A stretch of DNA of 54,735 nucleotides from Candidatus Eubacterium faecigallinarum (GTDB lineage: Bacteria > Bacillota > Clostridia > Oscillospirales > Acutalibacteraceae), in assembly GCA_019115455.1 (NCBI GenBank), contig DXDN01000007.1:1-54735 (forward strand). The letters are read 5' to 3'. The notes beneath the pieces were generated by a model. That model saw only the letters and a program-made list of their open reading frames with translations, was not told the origin of the DNA and made no database searches. Position numbers and translations under genes: made by a program. This document shows, piece by piece, positions 1 to 7,505 of the stretch (positions within the stretch are counted from its first letter, which is position 1; every line of letters starts with the position of its first letter).

Positions 1-100
1 TTGAATCTTATCGGGTTCCTCTTTTTCGTCGTTGTTTAATTTTCAAGGTCCTTTGCTCTCTTTCTGAGGTTTTTGTTCCCTCTCTCAAGAGTGCTTTGCA
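1..100 (-). other. Probable rRNA operon leader (partial)
   Basis: Read on the minus strand, the sequence after the promoter at 101-129 runs towards the window edge through a non-coding stretch containing a CCTTGAAAATTAAACAA-type phrase (about 35-52). Such phrases are typical of the spacer and leader sequences that precede 16S or 23S rRNA genes in Firmicutes. No ORF is present. The rRNA gene itself would lie outside the window, so this is inference from leader style plus the strong promoter. Confidence 0.5.
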
Positions 101-129
101 ATATTACCACATTATTTCTTCGTTGTCAA
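101..129 (-). promoter_or_regulatory. Strong sigma-A promoter, probably for an rRNA operon
   Basis: On the minus strand a perfect -35 TTGACA (129-124) is followed by a 17-bp spacer and the -10 TAATAT (106-101). It fires leftwards into the non-coding leader at 1-100. It lies back to back with the metA promoter. Confidence 0.65.
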
Positions 130-248
130 CATCTTTTTTCAATTTTTTTCAGAAAAAATCAACTAATAGCAGTTTCAACAAAATTTTCAAGTTGCATTTA
201 AGATTTTTATTTGTTATAATCATATAACGCTATTTAATATAATAACTG

Positions 249-277
249 TTTACAAATCTTAAATGTTATTATATTAT
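249..277 (+). promoter_or_regulatory. metA promoter
   Basis: The -35 TTTACA (249-254), a 17-bp spacer and the -10 TATTAT (272-277) lie 35 bp before the metA start. The rest of the 130-311 gap is AT-rich. I found no SAM riboswitch or T-box there. Confidence 0.55.
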
Positions 278-311
278 ATACAATATTATTATACGGAAAG
301 GGGCTGATATT

Positions 312-1226
312 GTGCCTATAAGAATTGATGACGCATTACCTGCAAAACAAAAGCTTGAAATAGAGAACATATTTGTAATGAGCCATCTGCGAGCTGACAC
401 GCAGGATATCAGACCGCTGAAAATAATTATACTTAATCTTATGCCGACAAAGCTTGAAACCGAGACGCAGCTTCTCAGGCTGCTAAGTAATTCTCCGCTT
501 CAGATTGACATAGATTTTTTGCAGGTTAAAAGCCATGTATCTAAAAACGTGTCAAAAAGCCATATGGACCAGTTCTACAAAGTTTTTGACGAGGTTAAAA
601 ACAACAGGTACGACGGTATGATAATAACAGGTGCGCCTGTGGAGCATTTGGAATTTGAAGAGGTTGACTACTGGGAAGAGCTTTGTTCAATAATGGAATG
701 GAGCAAGAAGAACGTTTACAGCACATTTCACATATGCTGGGGCGCTCAGGCAGGACTCTATTATCATTACGGGATAAAAAAGCACTTAGTTGACAAAAAG
801 ATTTTCGGTGTATTCCCTCACAGAAGCCTTGATGTGACGCATCCGCTTATGAGGGGGCTTGATGATGAATATTATGTTCCCCACTCACGCCACACTGACA
901 TAAGCCGTCAGGATATTGCCCAGGTCAAGCAGCTTCAGATAATCTCCTACAGTGAAATGGCAGGAGTGCACATTGTATCTGATATGGATTGCAGGCAGTT
1001 TTTCGTAACAGGTCACAGCGAATATGACAGGGATACTCTGGCAAAGGAATATTTCCGCGACAAGGCAAAGGGACTTGACATTGAGATGCCTTACAATTAT
1101 TTTCCCGATAATGACGAAAAGCAAGTTCCGGTGATGAACTGGAAGAGCAGCGCAAGTCTTATCTTTTCCAACTGGCTCAACTATTTCGTATACCAGAAGA
1201 CACCTTATGACCTGAGTCAATTATAA
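312..1226 (+). CDS. metA: Homoserine O-acyltransferase MetA (probably acetyl-CoA-specific)
   Basis: Transfers an acyl group from acyl-CoA to homoserine, the first committed step of methionine synthesis; cytoplasmic. The 304 residues match the MetA/HTS family along their whole length. The nucleophile Cys142 lies in HICWGAQAG, and His235 and Glu237 lie in TGHSEYD, completing the catalytic set. Residue 111 is Glu (TGAPVEHLEF). In this family Gly111 goes with succinyl-CoA and Glu111 with acetyl-CoA, so an O-acetyltransferase is inferred despite the usual 'succinyltransferase' name. The start is GTG behind AAGGGG (298-303). It is monocistronic, between a promoter at 249-277 and a terminator at 1250-1285. 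Confidence 0.95.
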   Translation: MPIRIDDALPAKQKLEIENIFVMSHLRADTQDIRPLKIIILNLMPTKLETETQLLRLLSNSPLQIDIDFLQVKSHVSKNVSKSHMDQFYKVFDEVKNNRYDGMIITGAPVEHLEFEEVDYWEELCSIMEWSKKNVYSTFHICWGAQAGLYYHYGIKKHLVDKKIFGVFPHRSLDVTHPLMRGLDDEYYVPHSRHTDISRQDIAQVKQLQIISYSEMAGVHIVSDMDCRQFFVTGHSEYDRDTLAKEYFRDKAKGLDIEMPYNYFPDNDEKQVPVMNWKSSASLIFSNWLNYFVYQKTPYDLSQL

Positions 1227-1249
1227 TTAATTAATATGTAATACACTGA

Positions 1250-1285
1250 AAGCACGCAGGTTGGATACGTTTGCGTGCTTTTTTG
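1250..1285 (+). terminator. Rho-independent terminator of metA
   Basis: The 9-bp stem AAGCACGCA (1250-1258) / TGCGTGCTT (1272-1280) has a 13-nt loop and is followed by a T-run. Any upstream start for the next ORF at 1261 would lie inside this hairpin. Confidence 0.8.
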
Positions 1286-1356
1286 TTTGGCAAATTTGTG
1301 GTATAATCGTTTCATGTCAAAGAGACAAATCGGGATTAGGGAGGTTATTTATCCGT

Positions 1357-1809
1357 ATGGATACACCGGAAATATTAAAAGTGGACAAAGGCACAGACTT
1401 AGCAGATAAACTAATCTGTTTTGTTGAAAACTTCTCATGGAAAGATGTAAAAGAGCATATGTTAAGTGAGGTACGATCATGGGAATTTACGGATTGGGAA
1501 ACTCCTTTTGCAGCAATAATAAATGGTCAGATTGTAGGAATAGCTTACATAAGGAAGAGCGATTATTATCCGTTACCTGAAATATATCCATGGGTATCAG
1601 GCGTCTTTGTGGCGGAAGATTATCGCGGACACAGAATCAGCGAAAAGCTGATATCCTTTGCAAACGAGTACGCAAAGAAAAACGGATTTGATAAAACATA
1701 TATCCCATCAATACATGCAGGATTATACGAAAAGTATGGATATCGTTATCTCAAAGATATTGTTAATTACGATAATGGAACAGACCGATTGTATGTAAAA
1801 GAAATATAA
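1357..1809 (+). CDS. GNAT-family N-acetyltransferase
   Basis: A 150-residue protein of the GCN5-related acetyltransferase fold. The visible core is VSGVFVAEDYRGHRISEKLISFA, a beta strand followed by the acetyl-CoA pyrophosphate-binding loop (R/QxxGxG/A type, here YRGHRIS). It is followed by a helix and the typical C-terminal GLYEKYGY motif. Substrate unknown; an amino group on a small molecule or protein. The frame is open from 1261, but that point is inside the metA terminator. ATG 1357 follows AGGGAGG (1338-1344), with a TATAAT at about 1310 as a likely -10. It stands alone and ends in a hairpin at 1873-1915. Confidence 0.8.
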   Translation: MDTPEILKVDKGTDLADKLICFVENFSWKDVKEHMLSEVRSWEFTDWETPFAAIINGQIVGIAYIRKSDYYPLPEIYPWVSGVFVAEDYRGHRISEKLISFANEYAKKNGFDKTYIPSIHAGLYEKYGYRYLKDIVNYDNGTDRLYVKEI

Positions 1810-1872
1810 TATGAGAATTTGACAACTTCCTGTTTAGCGTGCATAGAAAAATATCATACGCATACAAAACAC

Positions 1873-1915
1873 AGAGCCAATGAACTTGCGGAGAAACTCG
1901 CAATTCATTGGCTCT
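1873..1915 (+). terminator. Terminator-like hairpin after the GNAT gene
   Basis: The 12-bp arms AGAGCCAATGAA (1873-1884) and TTCATTGGCTCT (1904-1915) enclose a further TTGCG/CGCAA stem. Only a short T-run follows, so termination on the plus strand is probable, not certain. Confidence 0.55.
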
Positions 1916-1933
1916 TTACTCATACACAAAATA

Positions 1934-1959
1934 AAAAGGGCCGCAGAAGCAGCCCTTTT
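1934..1959 (-). terminator. Terminator of the carboxyltransferase operon
   Basis: The stem AAAAGGGC (1934-1941) / GCCCTTTT (1952-1959) has a 10-nt loop. On the minus strand it is followed by a T-rich run, directly after the stop codon at 1964. Confidence 0.75.
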
Positions 1960-1963
1960 ATTA

Positions 1964-3361
1964 TTAAACTGGATGAACCTTGGTTTCGATATTGTCGTGT
2001 TTACCGTCAAGGTTATACTTAGCGTCACGTCTCTTTTCAAAGAATTTGACAGCAACCTGACCGAACTGAGCATAGGAAAGGATATCCTCTTCCTGCTCAT
2101 AGTACTCCTGAATCTCATTTTTAAAGGATTCGATAGTATCAGTAATAAGGTCGGCAGGACGGCAGTCAATAATGTCATCGTCGCCTACTATCTTCTTTCT
2201 GAACTCAGGGTCAATATCACAAGGAGTCTTGCCGTATTTACCGGCAACCATATCCTTGAACTCCTTGGTAACCATCTTATATCTCTCGCCCATTATTACA
2301 TTAAACACAGCCTGGGTGCCGACAATCTGAGAAGTCGGTGTAACAAGAGGCGGATAACCGGAATCCTCACGGACTCTCGGAACCTCATTGAGCACTTCTT
2401 CAAGCTTATCTGCTTTGCCTGCCTGCTTAAGCTGTGACACGAGATTTGAAAGCATACCGCCCGGAACCTGATAAAGAAGGGTGTTGGCATCAACGCCGAG
2501 CATCTTAGGATCAAGGAGACCTGACTCGAGATATTTTTCACGCAAAGGAGTGAAATAATCACGAATCTCAGTAAGCTGCTTAATATCAAGACCTGTATCA
2601 TAAGGAGTTCCTTTAAGAGCAGCTACCATTGACTCTGTTGCAGGGTGGGATGTGCCCATTGCAAGCGGACTGATAGCGGTGTCGATAACATCAACGCCTG
2701 CCTCGATACCCTTAAGATGAACCATTGACGCAAGTCCTGAGGTATAGTGAGAATGAAGCTGGATAGGAAGTTTTACGGTTTCCTTAAGCGCCTTAACAAG
2801 GTCGTAGGTGCCGTAAGGAGTAAGAAGTCCGGCCATATCCTTAATACAAATAGAGTCGGCGCCGGCATCCTCAAGCTGTTTTGCATAGTTGCAGTAATAA
2901 TCAATATCAAACACAGGACCGGTTGTATATGAGATTGCAGCCTGAACATGACCGCCGTATTTTTTGGCGGCATTTATGGATGTCTGAAGATTGCGCACAT
3001 CGTTAAGGGCATCGAAAATTCTGAGAATATCGATACCGTTATCAATGCTCTTTTTTACAAAATAATCTACTACCTCATCAGAATAATGGCGGTAGCCCAG
3101 CATATTCTGACCGCGGAAAAGCATCTGGAGCTTCGTGTTAGGACATTTTTTACGAATAAGTCTGAGTCTGTCCCACGGGTCCTCGTTTAAGAATCTAAGG
3201 CATGAATCAAAGGTAGCGCCGCCCCAGCATTCAAGAGAATAATAGCCCACCTTGTCCATTGCTTCGAGAATACCCGAAAATTCCTCAGTAGTCATACGTG
3301 TGGCAATCAGAGACTGATGCGCGTCACGCAGGACTGTTTCTGTAATTCCGATTTTAGCCAT
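1964..3361 (-). CDS. OadA/PycB-type carboxyltransferase subunit (transcarboxylase 5S-like)
   Basis: 465 residues with an N-terminal HMGL-like TIM barrel and the conserved PYC/OADA domain. The metal ligands are Asp13 (RDAHQS) and His203/His205 (HSH). The lysine that becomes carboxylated is Lys174 (CIKDMAGLL). It moves a carboxyl group between biotin and pyruvate/oxaloacetate. There is no C-terminal biotin domain; that is the separate gene just upstream (stop 3373, 11 bp apart). The ATG start follows AAGGGG. It is close to the 5S subunit of transcarboxylase or the alpha subunit of oxaloacetate decarboxylase. With the two upstream genes it forms a three-part biotin enzyme. No membrane decarboxylase (OadB/MmdB) gene is in the window. 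Confidence 0.88.
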   Translation of the reverse strand: MAKIGITETVLRDAHQSLIATRMTTEEFSGILEAMDKVGYYSLECWGGATFDSCLRFLNEDPWDRLRLIRKKCPNTKLQMLFRGQNMLGYRHYSDEVVDYFVKKSIDNGIDILRIFDALNDVRNLQTSINAAKKYGGHVQAAISYTTGPVFDIDYYCNYAKQLEDAGADSICIKDMAGLLTPYGTYDLVKALKETVKLPIQLHSHYTSGLASMVHLKGIEAGVDVIDTAISPLAMGTSHPATESMVAALKGTPYDTGLDIKQLTEIRDYFTPLREKYLESGLLDPKMLGVDANTLLYQVPGGMLSNLVSQLKQAGKADKLEEVLNEVPRVREDSGYPPLVTPTSQIVGTQAVFNVIMGERYKMVTKEFKDMVAGKYGKTPCDIDPEFRKKIVGDDDIIDCRPADLITDTIESFKNEIQEYYEQEEDILSYAQFGQVAVKFFEKRRDAKYNLDGKHDNIETKVHPV

Positions 3362-3372
3362 TATTATACCCC

Positions 3373-3801
3373 TTAGTTCAATGTAATAATTACCTGGCCT
3401 GCCTCAACGCTGTCACCCTTGCTGACATTGATAGAAGCAACTGTGCCGTCCTGAGGTGATACGATATCATTCTCCATCTTCATAGCTTCAAGTATGCAAA
3501 GTACCTGTCCGCTTGTTACGGAAGCGCCTACTGATGTTTTAATATCAAGAATTGTACCTGGCATCGGAGCGTCAATTGAAACGCTGCCTGCAGAACCAGC
3601 CGGAGCTGCTGCGGGTGCAGGAGCCGGTGCGGCTTCCTTAGCGGGAGCAGGTGCTGCCTGAGGAGCGGGTGCGGCTGCCGGTGCAGGAGCAGGAGCAGGA
3701 GCCGGTGCGGCTACAGGAGCTGCTGCAGGAGCGGCAGATGTGCCCTCTTCAACTGATACATTGTAAGCTACGCCGTTAACGGTAATAGTATAATTTTTCA
3801 T
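3373..3801 (-). CDS. Biotin carboxyl carrier protein (biotin/lipoyl attachment)
   Basis: 142 residues. A short N-terminal beta segment is joined by a roughly 50-residue Ala/Pro linker to a biotinyl domain carrying EAMKMEND, the canonical biotinylation motif (the lysine between the two methionines). It acts as the swinging arm between the neighbouring carboxyltransferase subunits, like the 1.3S subunit of transcarboxylase or MmdC. An ATG at 3816 is in frame, but its bases form the Shine-Dalgarno GGAGG for the ATG at 3801, so 3801 is preferred. It lies 14 bp after the 12S-like gene and 11 bp before the OadA-like gene. Confidence 0.9.
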   Translation of the reverse strand: MKNYTITVNGVAYNVSVEEGTSAAPAAAPVAAPAPAPAPAPAAAPAPQAAPAPAKEAAPAPAPAAAPAGSAGSVSIDAPMPGTILDIKTSVGASVTSGQVLCILEAMKMENDIVSPQDGTVASINVSKGDSVEAGQVIITLN

Positions 3802-3815
3802 TAATTTATCCTCCA

Positions 3816-5132
3816 TTATTTTACAGAATGTTTTCTTGGTAAAGTATTTTCTCTTTTGCCTGCCAGAATGTCAAGAATTGAGATAAGCTTCATTCTTGTT
3901 TCTTCAGGAGTGCAAATATCATCAACTGCACCGCAAGCCGCAGCTGTGAACGGTGAAGCAATGGTCTTTTCATACTCGCTTTCAAGGGCTTTTCTGTCCT
4001 CGCCGTCAGCAAGACGGTCGCCGAAAAGAAATGCCACAGCCGAATCAGTATTAAGCGGTGAAGCAACTGCGCTGTCCCAAGCTACTGTCATATCGGCATT
4101 TGCGCCCTTGCCTGCAAGAATAATATACGCACAACCGATTGCCTTGCCTGTAATCACTGAGATTTTCGGGCAGGTGGCTGAAGCATATGCTGATGTTAGC
4201 TTTGTCAGCGCTGTAAGAGTCTGATTTTCTTTATCACTGATAACGCCCTTTGAATTAGCAAAAGTAATGACCGGTATTGAATAAGCGTCGCAGAGCTTTA
4301 CCATAGCTTCCGCCTTATAAGCGCAGCCGGGGCAAAGTTCATCGCCTTCAAATGCGATAAGTCCCACTGTTGTACCCATAACAGAAGCCAGAGCAGTTTT
4401 GCAGTTTGATGCGGCATAACCGCCCTTAAGCTCAATAACAGATGAGGCGTCGGCAACAGCATTGATAATAGCAGTTGCGTCAGAATCCTCACTAAGAGTA
4501 ATCTGAGCATCTGAAAAATCACTTACCGGCAGTGGTGAAAGATTGTTTGACGGAAGAAGCGATACAAGGTCAGAAACTGCCTTTACAGCTCCGTCAAAAT
4601 CATCACACAGGATATCAACTGTGCCCTGCTCGTATGAATCGGCGGCAGTAACATCGCTGGGAGCGCTGACATAAAAATCAGCATCCTTAACTGCGATAAC
4701 CACATCCGCCATATTAGCGATAAGAGCAGATGTACCAAGGCAAGCTCCGGCAACAACTGCTATCTGCGGACAAACGCCGCTGAGAGCGGCAGACGCCTTA
4801 ACAAGCTCGCCGTAAGCGTTAAGCACCTCAAAACCTTCTGTCAGCTTAACTCCGTTTGAATCAAAAACGGAAATAACAGGACAGCCTGTTTTAGTTGCAA
4901 GGTCATAAATTTTTTTAATCTTTGCGCACTGCGCAATGCTGAAAGCGCCGTCATTGACAGCCACATCCTGAGAAAAGGCATAAGCCGCACACCCGTTGAC
5001 AGTACCAAAACCTGCTGCAACCTCTACGTCGCCGTCGGCAGATTTTGCATAAGCGTCAATCTGGGTGAAAGAGCCGTCGTCAAAAAGCGCTTCAAGCCTT
5101 TTCAGAGCTTTGGATTCTTTCACTTCACTCAA
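3816..5132 (-). CDS. Divergent acyl-CoA carboxyltransferase subunit (transcarboxylase 12S / MmdA-like)
   Basis: 438 residues with two crotonase-like carboxyltransferase halves. The N half shows [13 protein letters not shown] and [15 protein letters not shown]. The C half shows [32 protein letters not shown], and a C-terminus PRKHSVK echoing the PxKKHGN end of the family. It is shorter than usual (about 510-525) and has changed at motifs lining the oxyanion holes: DSGGAR is DSNGVK, and YGGAYI is IGCAYI. It probably carries the acyl-CoA half reaction, but substrate and activity are open. The start is TTG behind AGGAGG. First gene of the operon; its stop is 14 bp before the carrier gene. Confidence 0.75.
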   Translation of the reverse strand: MSEVKESKALKRLEALFDDGSFTQIDAYAKSADGDVEVAAGFGTVNGCAAYAFSQDVAVNDGAFSIAQCAKIKKIYDLATKTGCPVISVFDSNGVKLTEGFEVLNAYGELVKASAALSGVCPQIAVVAGACLGTSALIANMADVVIAVKDADFYVSAPSDVTAADSYEQGTVDILCDDFDGAVKAVSDLVSLLPSNNLSPLPVSDFSDAQITLSEDSDATAIINAVADASSVIELKGGYAASNCKTALASVMGTTVGLIAFEGDELCPGCAYKAEAMVKLCDAYSIPVITFANSKGVISDKENQTLTALTKLTSAYASATCPKISVITGKAIGCAYIILAGKGANADMTVAWDSAVASPLNTDSAVAFLFGDRLADGEDRKALESEYEKTIASPFTAAACGAVDDICTPEETRMKLISILDILAGKRENTLPRKHSVK

Positions 5133-5201
5133 TTTATTTTCCTCCTGTAATTAATGTAAAACAACGGAAAATTTATAATATTCCAAAATTTCCTATTATA
5201 G

Positions 5202-5230
5202 ATATTAACATTTTACAACGATAATATCAA
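5202..5230 (-). promoter_or_regulatory. Promoter of the carboxyltransferase operon
   Basis: On the minus strand, -35 TTGATA (5230-5225), a 17-bp spacer and -10 TAATAT (5207-5202), about 70 bp before the TTG start at 5132. Confidence 0.5.
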
Positions 5231-5292
5231 CAATAAAATCATTAAAATTATAATTTTTTATTATATAAGCAGATGTTTACGGAATAAAATTA

Positions 5293-6039
5293 TCATGACT
5301 CGGCTTTTTCTGACGGAGAGGATGAGCGGATAAGCTTTCTCACTTCGTTATCGGTCAGATTCCTTGTTTTTCCGGTTTGAAGCATACCGAGTTTAACAGG
5401 TCCCACAGCAATTCTCTTTAGTCTGGCGACCTCAAGATCCACAGCTTCGCACATCTTTCTTATCTGTCTGTTTCTGCCCTCTCTGAGTATAAACTCAAGA
5501 ACGACTCTGCCCTCCTCCTCGGTAATAATGCTTACATCGCAGGGAGCGGTTTTTCTGCCGTCGATTTCAATACCGTTTCTGAGCTTATCAAGCGCTTCAT
5601 CGGTAATACCCGGGCGGACGGTTACACGGTACACCTTAGCAAAATTGTGCCTGGGGTGTGTAAGGAGATTTGCAAATGAGCCGTCGTTTGTAAGAATTAA
5701 AAGTCCTTCGGAATCCTTGTCAAGTCTTCCCACCGGATATACCCTTGCATTAACGTCAACGAGATCCATTACCGTCTTTCGCCCGAATTCATCCGACACG
5801 GTGGTAAGATATCCCCTTGGCTTATTAAGCATTATATAGTACATTTTTTCCGTCTTATTGATTTTCTTACCGGCTACTGTTACAAGGTCCTTTTTAGGGT
5901 CTATCTTGTCACCTAATGAGGAGACATGACCGTTTACCTTAACTCTGCCGGCTGAAATGAGTTCCTCGCTCTTTCTGCGGGAGGCAACTCCGCAGTCAGC
6001 CATGAATTTTTGCAGACGTATTTTGTTCTTCTCCGACAT
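5293..6039 (-). CDS. rluB: 23S rRNA pseudouridine synthase, RsuA/RluB family
   Basis: 248 residues. The N-terminal S4 RNA-binding domain (LQKFMADCGVASRRKSEELI) is followed by the pseudouridine synthase fold. The catalytic Asp107 lies in GRLDKDSEG, and REGRNRQIRKM is the family's C-terminal motif. It converts a uridine in 23S rRNA (helix 90 region by family) to pseudouridine. An ATG at 6051 overlaps its own Shine-Dalgarno, so ATG 6039, 12 bp after GGAGG, is preferred. The start lies 44 bp inside the end of the upstream carboxypeptidase gene, which suggests translational coupling. It is the last gene of a long operon. Confidence 0.9.
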   Translation of the reverse strand: MSEKNKIRLQKFMADCGVASRRKSEELISAGRVKVNGHVSSLGDKIDPKKDLVTVAGKKINKTEKMYYIMLNKPRGYLTTVSDEFGRKTVMDLVDVNARVYPVGRLDKDSEGLLILTNDGSFANLLTHPRHNFAKVYRVTVRPGITDEALDKLRNGIEIDGRKTAPCDVSIITEEEGRVVLEFILREGRNRQIRKMCEAVDLEVARLKRIAVGPVKLGMLQTGKTRNLTDNEVRKLIRSSSPSEKAES

Positions 6040-7057
6040 AATATTTAACATCCTCCGTTGCCTTTACAGGCAGCTTATTAATCAATTTATCATTACAATA
6101 AAGGCAGGCATATCCGAGGATATCGCCTTTTTTTACAGGTGCGTAATAAAACGGCTTATAATAAAGCTTAACGTCAAAACCCGAAAGCACGTAGCAGGTT
6201 GAATCATAGGAGGCGGCGACTGTGTCACGCACTCCCCCGACAACATTAATGCTTAAATTATCCGACACCTGATACTCGTTATATTTGCCCTCGCACTCAT
6301 CAAGCAGTTTTTCGTGATCGTTCCAGTCGTCAGGAGCATTGAGAGTAACGAAGATAAGCTTATTACCGTTATATTCCCTGGCGGAAACAAGACACCTGCC
6401 CGCCTTTTCTGTAAAACCGGTTTTAACGCCGAAATATGCATCGTCACGGGACAAAAGCTTGTTATGATTATATACTGTTACCTTTTCGCCGCCGATAACA
6501 AGCCGGGCGCTTTTCGTGGACACAATTTCGCAGAACACGCTGCTTTTGACCGCATGAGCGGTAAGCAGAGCCATATCGTAAGCAGTTGAATGATGATCTC
6601 CCTCATCAAGACCTGACGGTGTAACAAAGCATGTATCATTCATACCAAGCTGTTTTGCCCTCTTGTTCATAAGCAAAACAAACTCCTCAATGCCGCCGGA
6701 AATAAAGTAAGCCACAGCATTTGCAGAATCGTTGCCGGACGTAAGCATCATACCTGTGACAAGTTCTTTGAGCGTCATTTTATCGCCGTCCCTGAGTCCC
6801 ATGCACGAACCTTCGGTACGCAGCATTTCATCAGTTATGCTGACGGTTTCATCAAGTCTTCCGCTTTCTATAGCAAGGAGTGCTGTCATTATCTTGGTGG
6901 TAGACGCCATCGGCAGCTCTTCGTAAGCATTTTTTTCATACAGGATTATGCCTGTTTGAGCGTCCATTACAATTGCACTGCGTGCTGAAACATCAGCGCC
7001 GTAAACATTGTACGGCACGAGAAAAAGCAGCGCCAGGAAAAAAGCAGTTTTTTTCAA
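5996..7057 (-). CDS. D-alanyl-D-alanine carboxypeptidase (PBP5/DacF family, S11)
   Basis: Secreted serine DD-carboxypeptidase that trims peptidoglycan stem peptides. The 353 residues begin with a signal peptide (MKKTAFF then a hydrophobic run to about residue 20). The three active-site motifs are Ser52-TTK, Ser107-Gly-Asn and Lys212-Thr-Gly. A short PBP5-type C-terminal beta domain follows. The start chosen is TTG 7057, 9 bp after GGTGATT; an in-frame ATG at 7075 is the alternative. That Shine-Dalgarno lies in one arm of a hairpin (7064-7093). Its neighbours gerW and scpAB match the Bacillus arrangement where a Dac protein sits near sporulation genes. Its 3' end overlaps rluB by 44 bp. Confidence 0.9.
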   Translation of the reverse strand: MKKTAFFLALLFLVPYNVYGADVSARSAIVMDAQTGIILYEKNAYEELPMASTTKIMTALLAIESGRLDETVSITDEMLRTEGSCMGLRDGDKMTLKELVTGMMLTSGNDSANAVAYFISGGIEEFVLLMNKRAKQLGMNDTCFVTPSGLDEGDHHSTAYDMALLTAHAVKSSVFCEIVSTKSARLVIGGEKVTVYNHNKLLSRDDAYFGVKTGFTEKAGRCLVSAREYNGNKLIFVTLNAPDDWNDHEKLLDECEGKYNEYQVSDNLSINVVGGVRDTVAASYDSTCYVLSGFDVKLYYKPFYYAPVKKGDILGYACLYCNDKLINKLPVKATEDVKYYVGEEQNTSAKIHG

Positions 7058-7063
7058 CAAAAT

Positions 7064-7093
7064 AATCACCCACATAAATATATGCAGGTGATT
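7064..7093 (-). promoter_or_regulatory. Intergenic hairpin holding the carboxypeptidase ribosome-binding site
   Basis: The inverted repeat AATCACC (7064-7070) / GGTGATT (7087-7093), read on the minus strand, has the GGTGATT-type Shine-Dalgarno of the downstream gene in its second arm, then ATTTTGTT. It could weaken translation initiation or act as a weak terminator after gerW. Confidence 0.45.
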
Positions 7094-7103
7094 TGAGTTA
7101 ATA

Positions 7104-7505
7104 TTATTCTGCCGCTGTTTCCTCAGCCTTCTGCTCTTCCTTCTTTTCAGCCTTGAGCAGTTCGGTGAGTTTGTCAACAAGTTCGGGAATCATTGCAACC
7201 GCACGGTCAGCAGATGAGGTGTAGTTGTTGATCTGCATCATCCTGCATTTTCCGTTTTCAATAACAATGAACGCAACGGGTGTAATGGTGATACCACCGC
7301 CACCACCGCCGCCGAAAAGCTCCGCGTTTGATTTTGACGGAAGGTCAGTTCCGCCTGAGGTGAAGCCGTAAGACACCTTGGAAACAGGTATGAGAGTAGT
7401 GCCGCCGGTTACCATCGGCTCGCCGATGATTGTTGACACGTCCACCATCTCACGCATTTTTTCCAGTGTATTTTCCATTATTTTGTTTACCGGAGTTTCT
7501 TTCAT
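7104..7505 (-). CDS. gerW: GerW (YtfJ) family sporulation protein
   Basis: 133 residues with the family's N-terminal VDVSTIIGEPM and TLIPVSKVSYGF segments, a Gly-rich stretch of seven glycines, and ITITPVAFIVIENGK. The tail is a charged Lys/Glu-rich helix. YtfJ/GerW is a spore protein needed for efficient germination in Bacillus; its molecular role is not known. It overlaps the DUF2953 (YtfI-like) gene upstream by 4 bp, the same pair as ytfI-ytfJ in Bacillus. This supports a spore-forming host. Confidence 0.9.
   Translation of the reverse strand: MKETPVNKIMENTLEKMREMVDVSTIIGEPMVTGGTTLIPVSKVSYGFTSGGTDLPSKSNAELFGGGGGGGITITPVAFIVIENGKCRMMQINNYTSSADRAVAMIPELVDKLTELLKAEKKEEQKAEETAAE

Noticed and set aside
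130-311. SAM riboswitch or T-box in front of metA
   Set aside because: The transcript leader after the promoter at 249-277 is only about 30 nt and shows no conserved core.
1261-1356. N-terminal extension of the GNAT gene to TTG 1261
   Set aside because: It begins inside the metA terminator hairpin and runs through the likely -10 TATAAT; ATG 1357 has AGGGAGG in front.
1880-2437. 185-residue open frame on the plus strand
   Set aside because: It lies fully antisense to the OadA-like gene, has no ribosome site and no family features.
3816-5132. Calling the 12S-like gene a pseudogene because of its altered motifs
   Set aside because: The frame is intact with a good start, and the operon spacing is tight; the C-terminal half is well preserved.
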